From Tribonema minus (lineage: Eukaryota; Sar; Xanthophyceae; Tribonematales; Tribonemataceae), in NCBI GenBank assembly GCA_017506865.1, contig JAFCMP010000128.1, positions 124,001-188,000 on the forward strand: a DNA stretch of 64,000 bases, given 5' to 3'. The notes under the pieces are model-generated. The model saw nothing but the letters and a program-made list of their open reading frames with translations, searched no databases and was not told where the DNA came from. Positions 23,658 through 36,700 of the stretch are shown here, piece after piece. The translations under genes and the position numbers were made by a program. Positions within the stretch are counted from its first letter, which is position 1. The number at the start of each line of letters is the position of its first letter.

Positions 23658-24795
23658 TGGGGGGGGGGGTGCAGAAGGCGGCGCTTGCCCTCTTCGTTAG
23701 AGGGTCTTGAAAAGGGAGGCCAGGGTGCATTTGCGACGCACACTTCGACGGCGCGGGTGCGGATGTTGGGTGGTACGCACGCTCACAGTGCACTGGCGCG
23801 CGTGTTGTTTCTTGATTTCTTGGGACCTGATTGCGTACGCTCATGGCACCAGACATGTACAACGAGGGCCTGCAGCCTAAGCACTGCTTCGAAGTATGTG
23901 ATGGATTATGGGCATCAGCAGGGACGGCACAATAGAAGCGGTGATAACGGCGCACTTGCATGATGTACTGTGCAATGGCTTTTGTCTCTTCAGGTCACTG
24001 TTGTGACATTGTTCATCATGGTAGCGACTGCGAACTGTTCCCATGGGATTGACTGAGCATAAGTATCACGGGAACACGGGCAAAACGACTGTTGAGCTGC
24101 TTGGATGCATTTTTGTGCGCATTTGCTGATGACGTGGAACATGGCAGCCTTGTGAAACATCATGAACCGACAACAAGCTGCATATTTAATGCAATGAGGC
24201 TGGCTCTGTCAACAGACCCGCTGCGACAATGCAGTCTTGACTCCCTGCCCCCGATCACGAGTCCCACACTTGCTTGACATAGGCGTTAGCATGAGTGTTC
24301 AACATCACATCATGAGCAGTTGCTTGACATGCGCGTTCAAACAACATTACAACATGCCAGCACCAAGCGGAAACCAAGAATCGAAACGAAACGGACACAG
24401 TCGTGCAGAGTGCCATTTTCATTGCCGCATTGGTAGGTGCCATTGCATTCCATCATCCACAAATCATGAATGGCTGCGTACAGCATGCTGCGCCAAGGCA
24501 TGCGCGCAGTGACGCTGCGTCTACGGTCGTACTGCAACCTTGAAGCAGCTCGCACATGCCAGGTGTTCAGTCCATCACTAATGATCTGTTGCACTCCAGG
24601 CGGCTTCTTCAGTGACTGACCGTGCTTGTGGGTGCAGAATAAGCATTGCGGGACACAGATGCGTGTGTGGCAACAACACTTGATCCATGACAATCACCGC
24701 CGTTGCATCAGATCAGAGTATCGTGAGCTCAAAGCCAATGTGTCGGTTGCTGGCATGCAGTTTCTGGCCCCTTTCATTGCCCTGTGTTCATGAAT
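23658..24795. other. Convergent intergenic region
   Basis: Should hold the 3' UTRs of the two convergent genes. A poly-G run follows the stop at 23657. No exon is supported. Confidence 0.45.
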
Positions 24796-25332
<537 letters not shown>

Positions 25333-26110
25333 GCTGACTGCAGGCATACGAGTGAAAGAGAGAAGCAGAGCTTGTAAGCTCGCTTACACTTACTTGCACT
25401 GTTTCTTGCCCGCTCAGACTTGAAGTTGCACTTGCGCGAAGAGACCTGGAGATGATGAACAAGATTGCTTTCGTAGGAATGCTGGCTCGTGAAATCACGC
25501 CAGCAATTCATGGCCGCAAAAGCCGTACAGAATGGCTCTTAGTGCCTGCATGTAGAACAGTTGTGGGACTCGATGATCCCGCTGTATGGCTGCTGCACAG
25601 GTGCTGCTCCACACTACGTACAGCACAGTCAAAAATCTAGATTCTTGCGCTTAATGGTTGCTTGCTGACACTGCCGCATCAGCTGTCCACCGAGCCCAGC
25701 CGCCATTTTTAGCACATCGGTGCAGTGCATGGCAGTCACAACTGGCGGCGATCCGTGCGTGAAGCAGAAGTCGGCGACGCGTCGCGTGCTTGCCGGTCTG
25801 CGGTGCCTGAATCATGTAGCCACTTTCAACTTTGACCAAAGTTGGGGACCAAACAACAAACACTGGCGTTGAAAGGCAAAAAAGATGGCGCTGCAAGCAC
25901 ATGGTCTGCAACAAGAAAGCATCATCAGGCACAAAGACGACTAGCATAAACACAGACAACAGATAGCATTTACACCACTCAAGCAGCCCCGTCATGGGGG
26001 GCAAGAAGTGCCCCCCACAAGTGTCATGGGATTAAGAAAGGAGCGCAAGGGGTAGGTAACAGACCTCCCTCCCATCATGCTCCTATACCCTATACCCCTG
26101 ACGCGCTGCT
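25333..26110. other. Intergenic region between two minus-strand genes
   Basis: Should hold the 5' flank of the poly-Gln gene and the 3' UTR of the CDC50 gene. No exon is supported. Confidence 0.45.
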
Positions 26111-29100
26111 TCACGAGTCAAAGAGCATCTTTACGTCTCCCAAGGGGCGTGGAGCGCACGTTTGCACCAGAATCACCACCAACGCCAGTCCCAGCACCTG
26201 CGCACAACAGAAGAAGTGAATGCAGGACGCAGAGCAGAAGGGAGCGAGTCATGTGAATGAGTCTATCGAGCTGTCGTTGACATTGACTTGAGAAGCATGG
26301 CCCTGGTCTTGTCATCGAGTATTGTGGCGCTTTGCCCATTGCTTTTTCATCATTGCATGAAAGTAGACATGTGCTCTCTCATTGGGCGATGTATGGCATG
26401 GCTGCAGCTGCCAGTGCGTCTCGTTGGGGTCAGAGTCAGGGTTACACAACACGACCATATATACAACACCTAAACTGTTTACATTAAGGTAAGGATTTGA
26501 GAGGTCATGAGGAGTGAGTAGGGGTGTGAATGGAGCTGACAAGTCCCTGTGCATCAAGACGCGTCGGCCACCGTTCCACGGGCAGTGCTCAGCATGGCAG
26601 CATTTGACACCGCTATTGAGCCAGTGCAATACAAGTACTTCGTGTGCAGCGGCTTGCGGCCTTGCTCTGCTCTGCACGTGGAGCGCTGCCTTGCAAACAA
26701 AGCGTTTAATATTGAGCAGGCAGCACCAACAAAAGCAACAACACTGCAGCACATCAGGGCATTAAATGTGATCACTTTCAGCTGCGCTTCATGTAAGCTC
26801 AAGACACAGTGTCCTTTCCATCAGAGTTGCTTTCATGCTTCCGAAGCAGATGCCTCTGAAGAAGTGCAGCAAATACGCTTGCCACACCCCTCGTCTGCAG
26901 GCTTGTTCAGCTTGCAAATCGCCACTGCCTCGCCTATTGTTACAGAGATCAACGCTCGACCGATGCCACAGTGCAACATAGACACTCTGCTGAGGCGTGT
27001 CGCACTCACCAGGAAGCCAATCACCAGATGGCAGCTCTGCTCATGCGTTCCTGTTGCATCAGCTCACAGGCGCGCACTAGGTACAGCATCGTTTTAGGGC
27101 TAGGATTAGGGTTGAAGTTAGGATTTGAACAAAGCTACTCTACTGAGGCGTGCCACACTCACCAGGAAGCCAATGACCAGAAATGACTGCGGCCAGTAGA
27201 CGTTGGGGGCCCCCAGATCGCTCACATGCGACATGACCAACGACTTGGACCCGCCGAAACTCGACACGAGGAAGTTGTTGACCACGTTGAACGTCACCGT
27301 GGTGCCCTTCGCCAGCGACTGAGAGATCTGTGGGGGAGTGCAGAGCGTAACAGAGTAGTGGTGGTGTCAACAGGTGAGCACTGATGTGAACGTCCGCTCA
27401 TGAAGCTGCTGGCGCTCACGTTGAAGTATGTTTGGCACTTGAGGGCGCATTGTACGAACGAGCGGATCAATGCTTCCAGAGGCAGTAAATACTGCTCTTA
27501 CTTCAAAGTGACCTTGACCCTTACCCTGACCCTGATGCTAACCCTAACCCTAGCCCTGCACTAGCCTCATTGCCAGATGCGTGCGCATATCTCCGGTTGT
27601 TGGCACCCAATTTTTTTTGCAGTATGTCGCTACTAGTGTTGTGAGCCGATGCCATCGGCCGGCTTTTCGGCTTTCCGGATATGGATCGGCCAGCTTTTTC
27701 GGCTGTTTCGGCTTAGTCGGCTGTTGTCGGCTTTTCGGCTTTTTGGCCGGCTTTTCGCCACAACCGGCTTTTGTCAGGGTCTTTTTTCGTCGGCGAGCGC
27801 ACTGTTGTAGTGTTGTAGCAGTGCTGTAGCAACACCAAGCGTACACGCCAGATTGCTCCGGACGCACACAATTCCTGTGTTTGGTAAACATCTCGGATGT
27901 GTCTATGCCTGACCGGGCTCAAACATGCACACCAACAGACTGACTGCCCACCTGGTCCACCGCAGAAGAAAGATCTCTGCTGCGCCATATCCGACACCAT
28001 TCCACTCGTCACGCTGTGCTTCTCAAGCTCAAGCGTGCTGGCGCAGCAACACAACATCAAGTCGAGCTATGGAACCGTTTGGTGCCGCAACAGCTTCGAA
28101 GTAGCTACCATCTGCAGCATCGCTTGCAGGCATACTGAGGACGTGGTTTGGGGGCTGCGTGCGGCCTCACAACAATGTGATTAGGCCTAATAGGCACATT
28201 TAAGAAAAAGCCGAAAGCCGACATGAGCGATCGGCCGGCTTTTCGGCTTTCTGTTTTAGCCGAAGCCGATCGGCTCAGCCGACTTCGGCTCAGAACACTA
28301 GTCGCTACATACCGCGCTACAGGCATTGGCTGCCAGGCATATATGCATGTATGTGTGTGTCATGGCTGTACACCGTACATGCACACCAAACAGCAACCGT
28401 AAGTATACTGCGCACCAGTAGACCTCCTCCACCTGTCAACACCCAGCAGCGACTTGAACTAGGGCTCAAGTCATAAAGTGACTGCAAGGAGGGCTCAGAA
28501 TAGTAGTGGCATGGAACAGTGCCACTGCAGTGCTTCATCCTTCCTGGAGTTGCCCTATGTCCTGAGCACTGCCGTGCTGCTGCACTGCCTGATCTATGTA
28601 CAGCTCAAGCAACAGCGCACTACCTGAAGTGCTCACACCCGTGTAGCCCCGCTTGGTGTTAATCATGAACCACATTTTGTCTGTGTGTATGAGCATTGAG
28701 CGCTGACCTTTCAGTTGATGTAGATCTATACATATCTACATGATCTACCTCAAATGTGAAGTACGTGTATGAGCATTGAGTGCTGACCTTTCCGTAGGGC
28801 TTTCTGAACTGCCTGAGCCCTGCCACGCGCATCCACACCATGAAGTGCTCGTTCTTCACGCCCTCCAGCGGGCTGATCACGTCTGGGAACGTCTCGTACA
28901 GGTACTGCAACAGCGAAGCGTGCGCAATGCATGCATCATGAGTCCAATATATCTATGATGGGAGCACTATCATGGGCACTGGCAAAGGCGACAGCGGCGC
29001 GTGCGCAAGACGGAACAAACATCATTGTGAGGCTCATAGGACGCGATGGGAGCAATGGCGTGTCCCTGGAAGCGCGTGTTGGAGCTTCAAGGCAGTGCCA

Positions 29101-32100
29101 CACAGGTCATAATTAAAATTAAGCGCACGCCAGAGGACTTGCGCATGGCCGGTGCTGATAGTGTACACTACTGTGCCAAACATCCACTCCATGAGAGCGC
29201 ACATGAATCTTGCACTCCTCTGGGTAACAGTGCGCGTATGATGCTGGCTGGCGTCGTCTGCAGTGCCTCAACCGCCTTACAAGGTCCACGTTCATGCTGC
29301 AGCACGTCTATGCGCACCTTCACGCACATACACCTCAAACCCACACATGAATTTATGAATTCAACTAATGAATTCAAGCGCACCTGTATCTTGTCCTCAT
29401 CCGGGTACCAGTACGCATATGATGTGCCGCTGGCGTCAGTGGCAATGCCGCAGCCATCATAGTCGTCATCTGAGTTGTACGCGGCCTGCAGGCAGCTCGC
29501 GCACTCATCGGTGGCGGCGCACGCTGTCGTGACAAAGCCGTGCGGCTGCTCAAACTTGTCCAGATCCTGCGGGCAGTGTGAGGGCATGCTCTTGTTGAAG
29601 TCTGTTCAGGTAGAGATTGATGCAAAGATTTTCATAGTCACCAAATCTCAGCGCCTGGGCTTGAAGCTGAGTGGTTGTGCTCTCGGTGACGCTGGCATCC
29701 TTTTCAGCGCTCAAGCACCTTGACAGTGGCATAATTGGTGAACACATGCAGGTTTACGCGCCGGCGCTCAGCTTGCAGTCGCCCCCCCATGTGGCCGTTG
29801 CTCCGACCTTTAAAGGTGTAACACGAAAGAGGTGCCAGCAGCGGTTGTTGGCACTCTGCCAGGGGGAGGAGCGCATCACAGTCTCGCTCCCAAACTTCAC
29901 CCTGACCGTGCCTCCCCTTCATCTAACGGCTCTTAGAGACACATTGACATTGAGGGTCGCCGACTGTGTACGACAGAAATGGCGGCCTGACACCATATCT
30001 TCAAATGAATAATTCAAACGGAGCGTGTTGTGTTCCACGCTCGTCTCCTCCATGACACCATAATTTCTCATTAGTGACTTCAACTGTGACGCACCGTGTT
30101 CCACGCGATGCCTGTCTCCTCCATGACCTGGTCCGAGGTGACGGTGATGATGTCGTTGAACAGCGTGTTGGCAATGAGCCCGCAGGGACTCAGCGTGAGA
30201 TCGCCATTCCTCTCTAGAGGCGTGCACGCCGACAGGTCAGATATTTGCGACCCCAGAAGCTGCGCATGGGGGGGAGGGGGGGGGGGGATAACAGAGGCAG
30301 CACGCCTCAGCACGTTGATTGCGCGCAGCACGTGTGTTTTGGAGTGCATGCTTACCCAGTATGATGATGGTCGGGGGTCGGGTCGCCCATAAGACAGAAC
30401 ACGCGCCGATGTCTAATATCAAAACATCAGCGAAGGACGGATAGGCAGCGCGGTTCATTTCTTGTTGAAGTCATTCTATTGAATCAAATGCCAAGATCGA
30501 ATTGACTGCTGCATTCTGAACGAGCGAGCGCACGCATGCGAGCCAGCCCATGCAAGCGCCGTATGCTCCAGACCAATGTCTCAGGTAGGTCATCACCTGG
30601 CTGGGGTTGTGCCACAATGCTAATGGCATGCCTCATCACTTGAAGTACCTGGCGTAATCCACCACTGACACACCGAACAACGACACACAAGGTGCTCACT
30701 GGCGCAGTTCGTCGCAGTCCGTCGTGAGCAGCGCCACATACGCATCTCATTGGCAGCACCGCTTCCGCAATAGCGCTTTGGCAGCTGATGCCAGCGACGC
30801 ACGGCAGCTGAGCAATGCCGCAGCGGCATCATTCTCCGCCGTCATGTCGGCAGCCGCAGTCGCCTGTGCACAGCTGAGGCGTGCTGCAGAGGCCAACTGC
30901 GGCAGCGGCGGGCTGAGCCATGCTGACAGTTATACACTTGTCAGTGCCTGCACAGGTCATGCTGTGGAGCGCTGCTGCAGCCTCACGCTCAATCGCTTCC
31001 AAAATGGCATTGATAAGAGAGCTTGGGGTAGGTTCGAGTGCAGCGGAGCGCCAGTGACAGCCTTATTAAAGTGCATCTGTCTTCCGGTTGTCGACGCGGC
31101 AGCGCTCACCTGGTCTTGTGAGAACGACTGCACGTACTTCCGGTGGTTTGAGTAGAAGTTGTGCAGCTCGTAGTAGACGTATATCGGCGCTGGCAGGTCC
31201 TTTGTGAGCGTGAAGCTGATGGTGCAGTTCTTGCCCTCATTTGCTGTCGTAATTTCGCAGTCTGCAAGATGCGGGGGAGGGTATGTATGTATGGTGTGTT
31301 TGTTGTTGTTGAGGGACACGTAACGCGACAGAATGTGGCGCGGGGAGGTCGCCAGAGCAGTCACCATGAACGCAGTCATGGTGCAACAGGCGATGAATCA
31401 AATTGGCTTTGCAGCGTGGACCTCAGACTTAGGGTTTGAAAATGTAACCCATGTAACCCTAGTTGGTAAATGTGGCACCACTTTGGCATCGTCACCGGCT
31501 GCATGAAGAAGGGCAATGGTTGGGCAACCGTGACTGACGGCGCATATGCATGTAGCATATTGCTTGACGTTTCACAGTAGAGAAGGGACAAGCCCCTCGT
31601 TGATGCAAAAGCACTACTTAATATACATGTTCAAATATTTGGTACAAGAGCTGAATGCTTCAGAGTGCTCTGAAGATATTTGAAGGTTTGGTGCCCAGGC
31701 GCAGCTGAACCAATGACAGCTGTTACAGGCAGAAGAAGGGAATGTGATAACATGATCAAACACCATCTGAACTGTCCGATGATGCAGCAACCTAGCTGTC
31801 AGTGCTGCAGCTATCAGCCTCGACTGCTACAGGAATGTGGGAAGGTAAGTTGAAGTTGATACTTGGCTGGAGCCTGCTGGCTGACACAGCAGCTGTGCTC
31901 AGCAGCACATGCTTACGAGAGGGTTAACATGCTGTCTGGAGCGACAACATGCGGGAAGTCAAGGTATGGTGATAATGGCAGAATTCATTAGCACCCTCTT
32001 TTAATAACGCAGCACAGCATGAGCACAGGACGCAAAATGGACTCCTATGCCAGGTGCTGCAGCAAAACCTTGTATATAGGCCATATGCATGTCACGCGTT

Positions 32101-33415
32101 TCTGGTGGAATGGTGACTTGCTGGCCTGGTGTGGGTACTCTGGCTCTGCAGTGCACATCAGCAGCTGATTGGTGACGCTATGCATAGGTACTCACTGCAA
32201 CTTCAACAGAAAATTCCTGTTAGTGATACATTGAAGTACAAGTCAACAGATGGCACTCAGCAACGCCGTATGTAGTGCAGTTCAGTGTAATTTCATTCCG
32301 CGCAGTGCCTCAACATCACCATGTCCGCTGCATGTGTGGCATCCTACAGTGTCAGCGTGTTCCCCCGGATGTGCAGCCTGCTTGAACCATCATGACGATA
32401 CGCATGGCGTTCACGGCGGGCAGAGCTATGAAGTGGAGGTAGAGCTTGTCTAGTATTACCGGCTCCGCATTGGGTGGCTCATTGCTACACTACCGAACAT
32501 GGGCGCCTGGGGGATCGATGTAAGAGTCGTTTCTTATTGTTGAAGTGAGAGTTGAAGTTCAAAAGCAGCGATCTTTTTGTTGCAAGTCAAATTGCGCACG
32601 ACATTCTCACAAGCCATGCATGCCTCTGACATGCATCAGGAGCTATCACATGGGCTGGGGTCAGCACCAGCGTTCAAATTAGTACTGTGGCTCGCATGCC
32701 TTCTGTAATGCTGTGCCTTGGTTGAATGCGTGTGAAGATCGTTTGCTGGTAATGCTGACAATGTTTTGAGAAATAATCGGTGTGCTGCAGCGCCTGCACG
32801 TTAGCGGCGGCAAAGTTCAATTAAGCGCACGCTAATTAAAAATGCCACGGGCAAACAACCAATGTCACATGTGCAGGCAGCGTCCGTTGACGCATCAATC
32901 TGGTATGCGCGAGAAACCAGATGCTGATGCATCAGCATGGTTGGCGCGTCAAAAACCAATGTGCCGCTCTGCAGCAGCTGACACATGATGCGTTGTGTTA
33001 CGGCAGACGCGGTAGCTCGTGCGCATGTGCATGAGTGTACAGTGTCTCGAACAAGGTGCCCACTCAGACTGCTGATCAAATGGTCCACTGGGTACACAAT
33101 TCTTCGATGACTGACACAGACTTCTTGATCGGGACAAATCAGCGTCTGCGAGATGCCGATGCAGCTGTGCATGAGCTTACCTGTGGAATCTGCTCCATTT
33201 CCATCGTATTGAAATTCGTAGTCCTGTGCATTGCCATTCACGGCGTACAGCCCCGATCCCAGCAGAATGAAAAACACAGCTACCGTGAGGTAGATGCCAG
33301 TAATCGTGCGAGGGGTGAAGATGGGAGAAAATGACGCCAGCTGCTGTTGGTTGAATGGCGATGCAGCAGGCCGCCTGCTCTTCTGATCGCCATCCGCAGC
33401 GCCGCTATTGCTCAT
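26111..33415 (-). CDS. CDC50/LEM3 family flippase beta subunit, complete
   Basis: Seven exons in transcript order: 33415-33181, 31261-31110, 30259-30095, 29590-29384, 28904-28788, 27327-27163 and 26197-26111; about 375 residues. Membrane segment 1 (TGIYLTVAVFFILLGSGLYAV) is at residues 39-59, segment 2 (SFLVIGFLVLGLALVVILV) near 338-358, with a large extracytoplasmic loop between them. Family blocks: PIYVYYELHNFYSNHRKYVQS, SPCGLIANTLFND, GIAWNT, NEHFMVWMR and FRKPYGK. Cysteines likely to form the loop disulfides are present. The ATG at 33415 gives the short cytosolic N-terminus normal for the family, although the frame is open further upstream. The exon 4 acceptor is uncertain: 29590 keeps phase, while 29601 has a better AG but does not. 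The gene starts 309 bp from a divergent dynamin gene, and one intron holds a hAT MITE. Confidence 0.9.
26988..27026 (-). repeat. Donor-side echo of CDC50 exon 6
   Basis: The minus strand repeats CTGGT.ATTGGCTTCCTG|GTGAGTG, the end of the exon at 27163 with its donor, about 150 bp into the following intron. Confidence 0.8.
27626..28308. mobile_element. Non-autonomous hAT-type element (MITE) with perfect 8-bp TSD
   Basis: The element, 27634-28300 (667 bp), is flanked by direct GTCGCTAC copies at 27626-27633 and 28301-28308. Its ends are inverted: TAGTGTTGTGAGCCGA on the left and the complement of TCGGCTCAGAACACTA on the right, with one mismatch in 16. Subterminal regions are packed with GCCGA/TCGGC and CGGCTTTTCGGC motifs in both orientations. 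An 8-bp TSD and TAGTG ends fit the hAT superfamily. There is no transposase ORF. It lies within an intron of the minus-strand CDC50 gene. Confidence 0.85.
28680..28720 (-). repeat. Donor-side echo of CDC50 exon 5
   Basis: GTATGAGCATTGAG.GCTGACCTTTC occurs here and at the true donor (28766-28791). It copies the donor and the first intron bases. Confidence 0.75.
30017..30062 (-). repeat. Donor-side echo of CDC50 exon 3
   Basis: The minus strand reads GTCATGGAGGAGACGAGCGT and then GGAACACAACACG, a decayed copy of the exon end (GTCATGGAGGAGACAGGCAT, then CGCGTGGAACACG) at 30095-30130. Confidence 0.75.
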
Positions 33416-33724
33416 CCCCCCCAGCTGCGTCCAACCTAGCTGCTCTCCCTGCCAGCTGGCAGCCAGGTTTCGGTGCTCCAGTTTTCGCTTCAGCGGCGCA
33501 TGTCTCCCACCACTTCGCGTAGGCTGCTGATGTACGCTCTTTTTATGCTCTCTGATACCGAGAGTGAGAGTCCAGCCAGCCACGGCTTTTCCTTTTGGAA
33601 GTGAAGGCAAACTGTTACAGTCAAGAAGTGGCGAAACCTGGCGAAAAGCTGCTCTCTTTCGACAGGACCTAAAAAAAGGTCGACTGTGAACGTGGAGTAC
33701 GCGCCAGCCGCTTGCGGAGGAGCG
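33416..33724. promoter_or_regulatory. Divergent promoter between CDC50 and dynamin genes
   Basis: Only 309 bp separate the two start codons, so both promoters and 5' UTRs must lie here unless a 5' intron exists. No TATA box stands out. An A-run (AAAAAAAGG) lies near 33671. Shared regulation is an inference from geometry. Confidence 0.6.
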
Positions 33725-36700
33725 ATGGCGGGGCTGGAAGGCGCGGCTCTGGAGCATGCCCACGCTAAGGAAGTGCGGCCTTGGCTGGACCTGGTGGACG
33801 AGCTGCGAGGTCATGGCATTTCTCAGGATATCGCCTTGCCCCAGATCGCTGTCATGGGAGACCAGAGCTCAGGTGGGCATAGATGGTTGGCAGGGAAGCA
33901 ATTTGGACTGGTTGCTGCCGTCAATGCTTATCATCCAAGCGCAGCAAATTCCAGCTCGCGCCTGACAATGTGTCCGCAGTAGTCAACGTTACAAAATTTT
34001 GGAACGAATGCTCAGTAGTACACACACATGCGCCCAAAGCACCCCATATTTTCATCTGATGTAGGTTGCCAACACTGCGAGCGTGTTCACCTCGAGATTT
34101 TCTTCCTTTGATCGTTTGTGAATGGTATGCGATTGGCACCTCTCGGCTACAGTATCATTGCCACACTGGCAGAATGGATCCCTATCACTTGATCAGACAG
34201 CTGTGTTGCTCCATAAGTTTTCAACTGATGCATCGATCCTCTGGCCCTCAGTTTAATGCAACGCACGCTTCCTGCACACCTAAGAAACTGAGGCTGGCCT
34301 AGTTCTCATGTACGTCACATCTGGAGGAGCAGGCTTGATCATGAATGTTCTTGATCATGTATGTTCTAATGGGCCCTTGTAGAGCGAGGCATGCACGCCA
34401 AATTCACCATACTCGTTGAGTTTGCAGATGTGCGCCGCAAACAGAAAAATCGTAGCAGCATGTACCAGTGAATCGCCATAGGCCAAGCACCATCACCACG
34501 CACACCCAGAGTCTTTATGCATAGTGGCTTTACAGCAGACGTGCTTCTCGCTGGGCTTTGGTGGCTTCAACTATCTCACAATGTATCGCAGTCAGTACTT
34601 TGTGTAACATGTCCGCACTTGGTTGGTGCCAGGCTCCGGTTGTACTTGCGTCAACAGTCACTACACTCTTGGTTGTGCCAGGCTCCGGTCGTACTTGCGT
34701 TAACAGTCACTCTACTTCTTCCCCTATATGGTACTTCGAAGTACTGTGAGACTGAACATGACTGTTAATGCGGTGGTGCAATTGAGCAGTGCTGCACTAC
34801 TCTCAACATGCAAGCTACTGCATTGCAGGTGGCATGAGTGGTTGCATGGCAACCCAATGCGGCATCATGCGATGATATCCGACCGGCGACACAGCTGTTA
34901 GCAGGAGAGCACTGTGGAAGCACCACATCAAAGTAGCCGCGGCCACATCCATGAGCACAGTTTCGTTATAATCAGCATGTGTGACATGACGTCGCCACTA
35001 CACTGGTCTGAATTTCACCTTTGTGCAGCTTCAACTTCAACTGAGTGCTTCACTGATTGCCTGGGATCTCATGTAGCCTTGAAGGTGTGTACGAGCACCA
35101 TGGTCCGGTTCCTGCCAACAAATCATGGAAGCTCATTGCACCGTCCACCTGGCAGTTGGACTGTGCTCTCATTCATTTCAGCAACCATGGAGCACTTGCA
35201 CTCTTGAAGTTGAAGTTGTGTTCACCAACCTCACCCCAGTGGACACGAGGCAGGAGTCTGGCTGATGTACAGAGGACACCCCTTAGGGGTATGCATATAT
35301 GCCGTGACACTCGATGGGCACTTCTTCGAGCAATTCTCACTGGCCTCAAATTGAACCAGCAGCATACGATAGCATAAGATAAGGGCAATTTTCACGCTGA
35401 AGCGGCCTGGCGTCTGCGGACCAAGGCAGCTTAGCACACTCATCAGCAAACATACTTGAAGTGACGTTCCCGCATTCCGCATTCGACCGTCCACCGCCCC
35501 AGCCCCCCTGACACACACAGTGCCCCCCCCCCCCCTCCCCCCCTCACCCTCCCCGCTCGCGCTACCTACCTACCTAGGCAAGAGCAGCGTGCTGGAGGCC
35601 ATCAGCGGCGTGCCGTTTCCGCGCGGCGGCGGCCTCGTCACGCGCTGCGCGACGCAGCTCATCATGAAGTCGGCGCCGGAGGGGGCGGAGTGGGCTGCGC
35701 GCGCGTCAGTTACGGGGCCGCGGAAGAACCTGAAGGGGTGCGGGCCGGTGCAGGGGGGGCCGGGGGCGCTGACGCGGGTGATTGCGGATCTGCAGAACGC
35801 GCTGACGTCGGGCAACGCGTCGGCGTTCTCCTCTGAGGTGCGTGCAGATGGTGATGGCGCGCTGCGGAAGTGCGCGAAAGGGGGTAGTGTAGATGAGCGG
35901 TGAGGTTTGTTACATTGTGCTCTTACGCTGGGCGGCGCCCTGTTGCAGGAATTCGACTGGTGATTTGTAGACTGCAGCGCATAGAGTCATTGAGCGTCAC
36001 CTGCTCCGCCCCCTTGTTCCCAGCCTACCTGTGCCTCTTAAGCAGCAAATTGTCCCTATGTAGTGAATTGAAGTGCACACTTTGGCCTATAAAGTATTTT
36101 GTGCTCTTTTCAAATGCTGATCCCATCGCGCCACAACATGTGGGCTTTTCTGAAGACTATTTCGGCGAATGACAGCGCCAAACTGGCTACAGAGCCATAC
36201 CCTTGCTAGACATCATAAAAGGCCTGTTATAATGATGCGCACACCCATGACATGGACATTGGCTGCCATCTTGTGCAGAAGAACCCCTCATTCAGATTCA
36301 AATTGCTGTTCTGATGGCATCAGCGTGGTGGGCAGGTAACCCTAATCTTACCCTAACCGTTACATAATTTGAAGAGTCACAACGGGTAGTCGTGAGCCAG
36401 CACCATCAATCAGGCTGATGTGCGGCGCAAGCAGTGGACCGGAGTCATGCCTCATGACTTCTTTGGTCTCTGCGCAGCAGGGCACTTAGCCACGATGTGC
36501 GCCGGTGGCAGATGGCAGAACATGGCTATAATTATGTTGCTGGCCCACCACCAGTTGCAACAGGGCCTCCACTCACTGAGCACGCCCACAGCACAGAATT
36601 AGCTGGTAGCTTCATTGTTGGCAGCTTGTACCCAACAACACCAGTTTGAACGCATTGCACAAATGTATGGTAAATGTACGCAGAGCGTCACACACATGAA

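Noticed and set aside
26549..27097. 182-codon plus-strand ORF
   Set aside because: Antisense inside a CDC50 intron and covers the donor echo. No recognisable domain.
31029..31060. Possible tRNA T-arm (GGTTCGAGTGC)
   Set aside because: No matching cloverleaf or A/B box arrangement could be read around it.
32801..33814. 337-codon minus-strand ORF around the CDC50 first exon
   Set aside because: Only 33181-33415 matches the CDC50 family. The upstream part overlaps the divergent dynamin exon, and the downstream part lies beyond a good donor.
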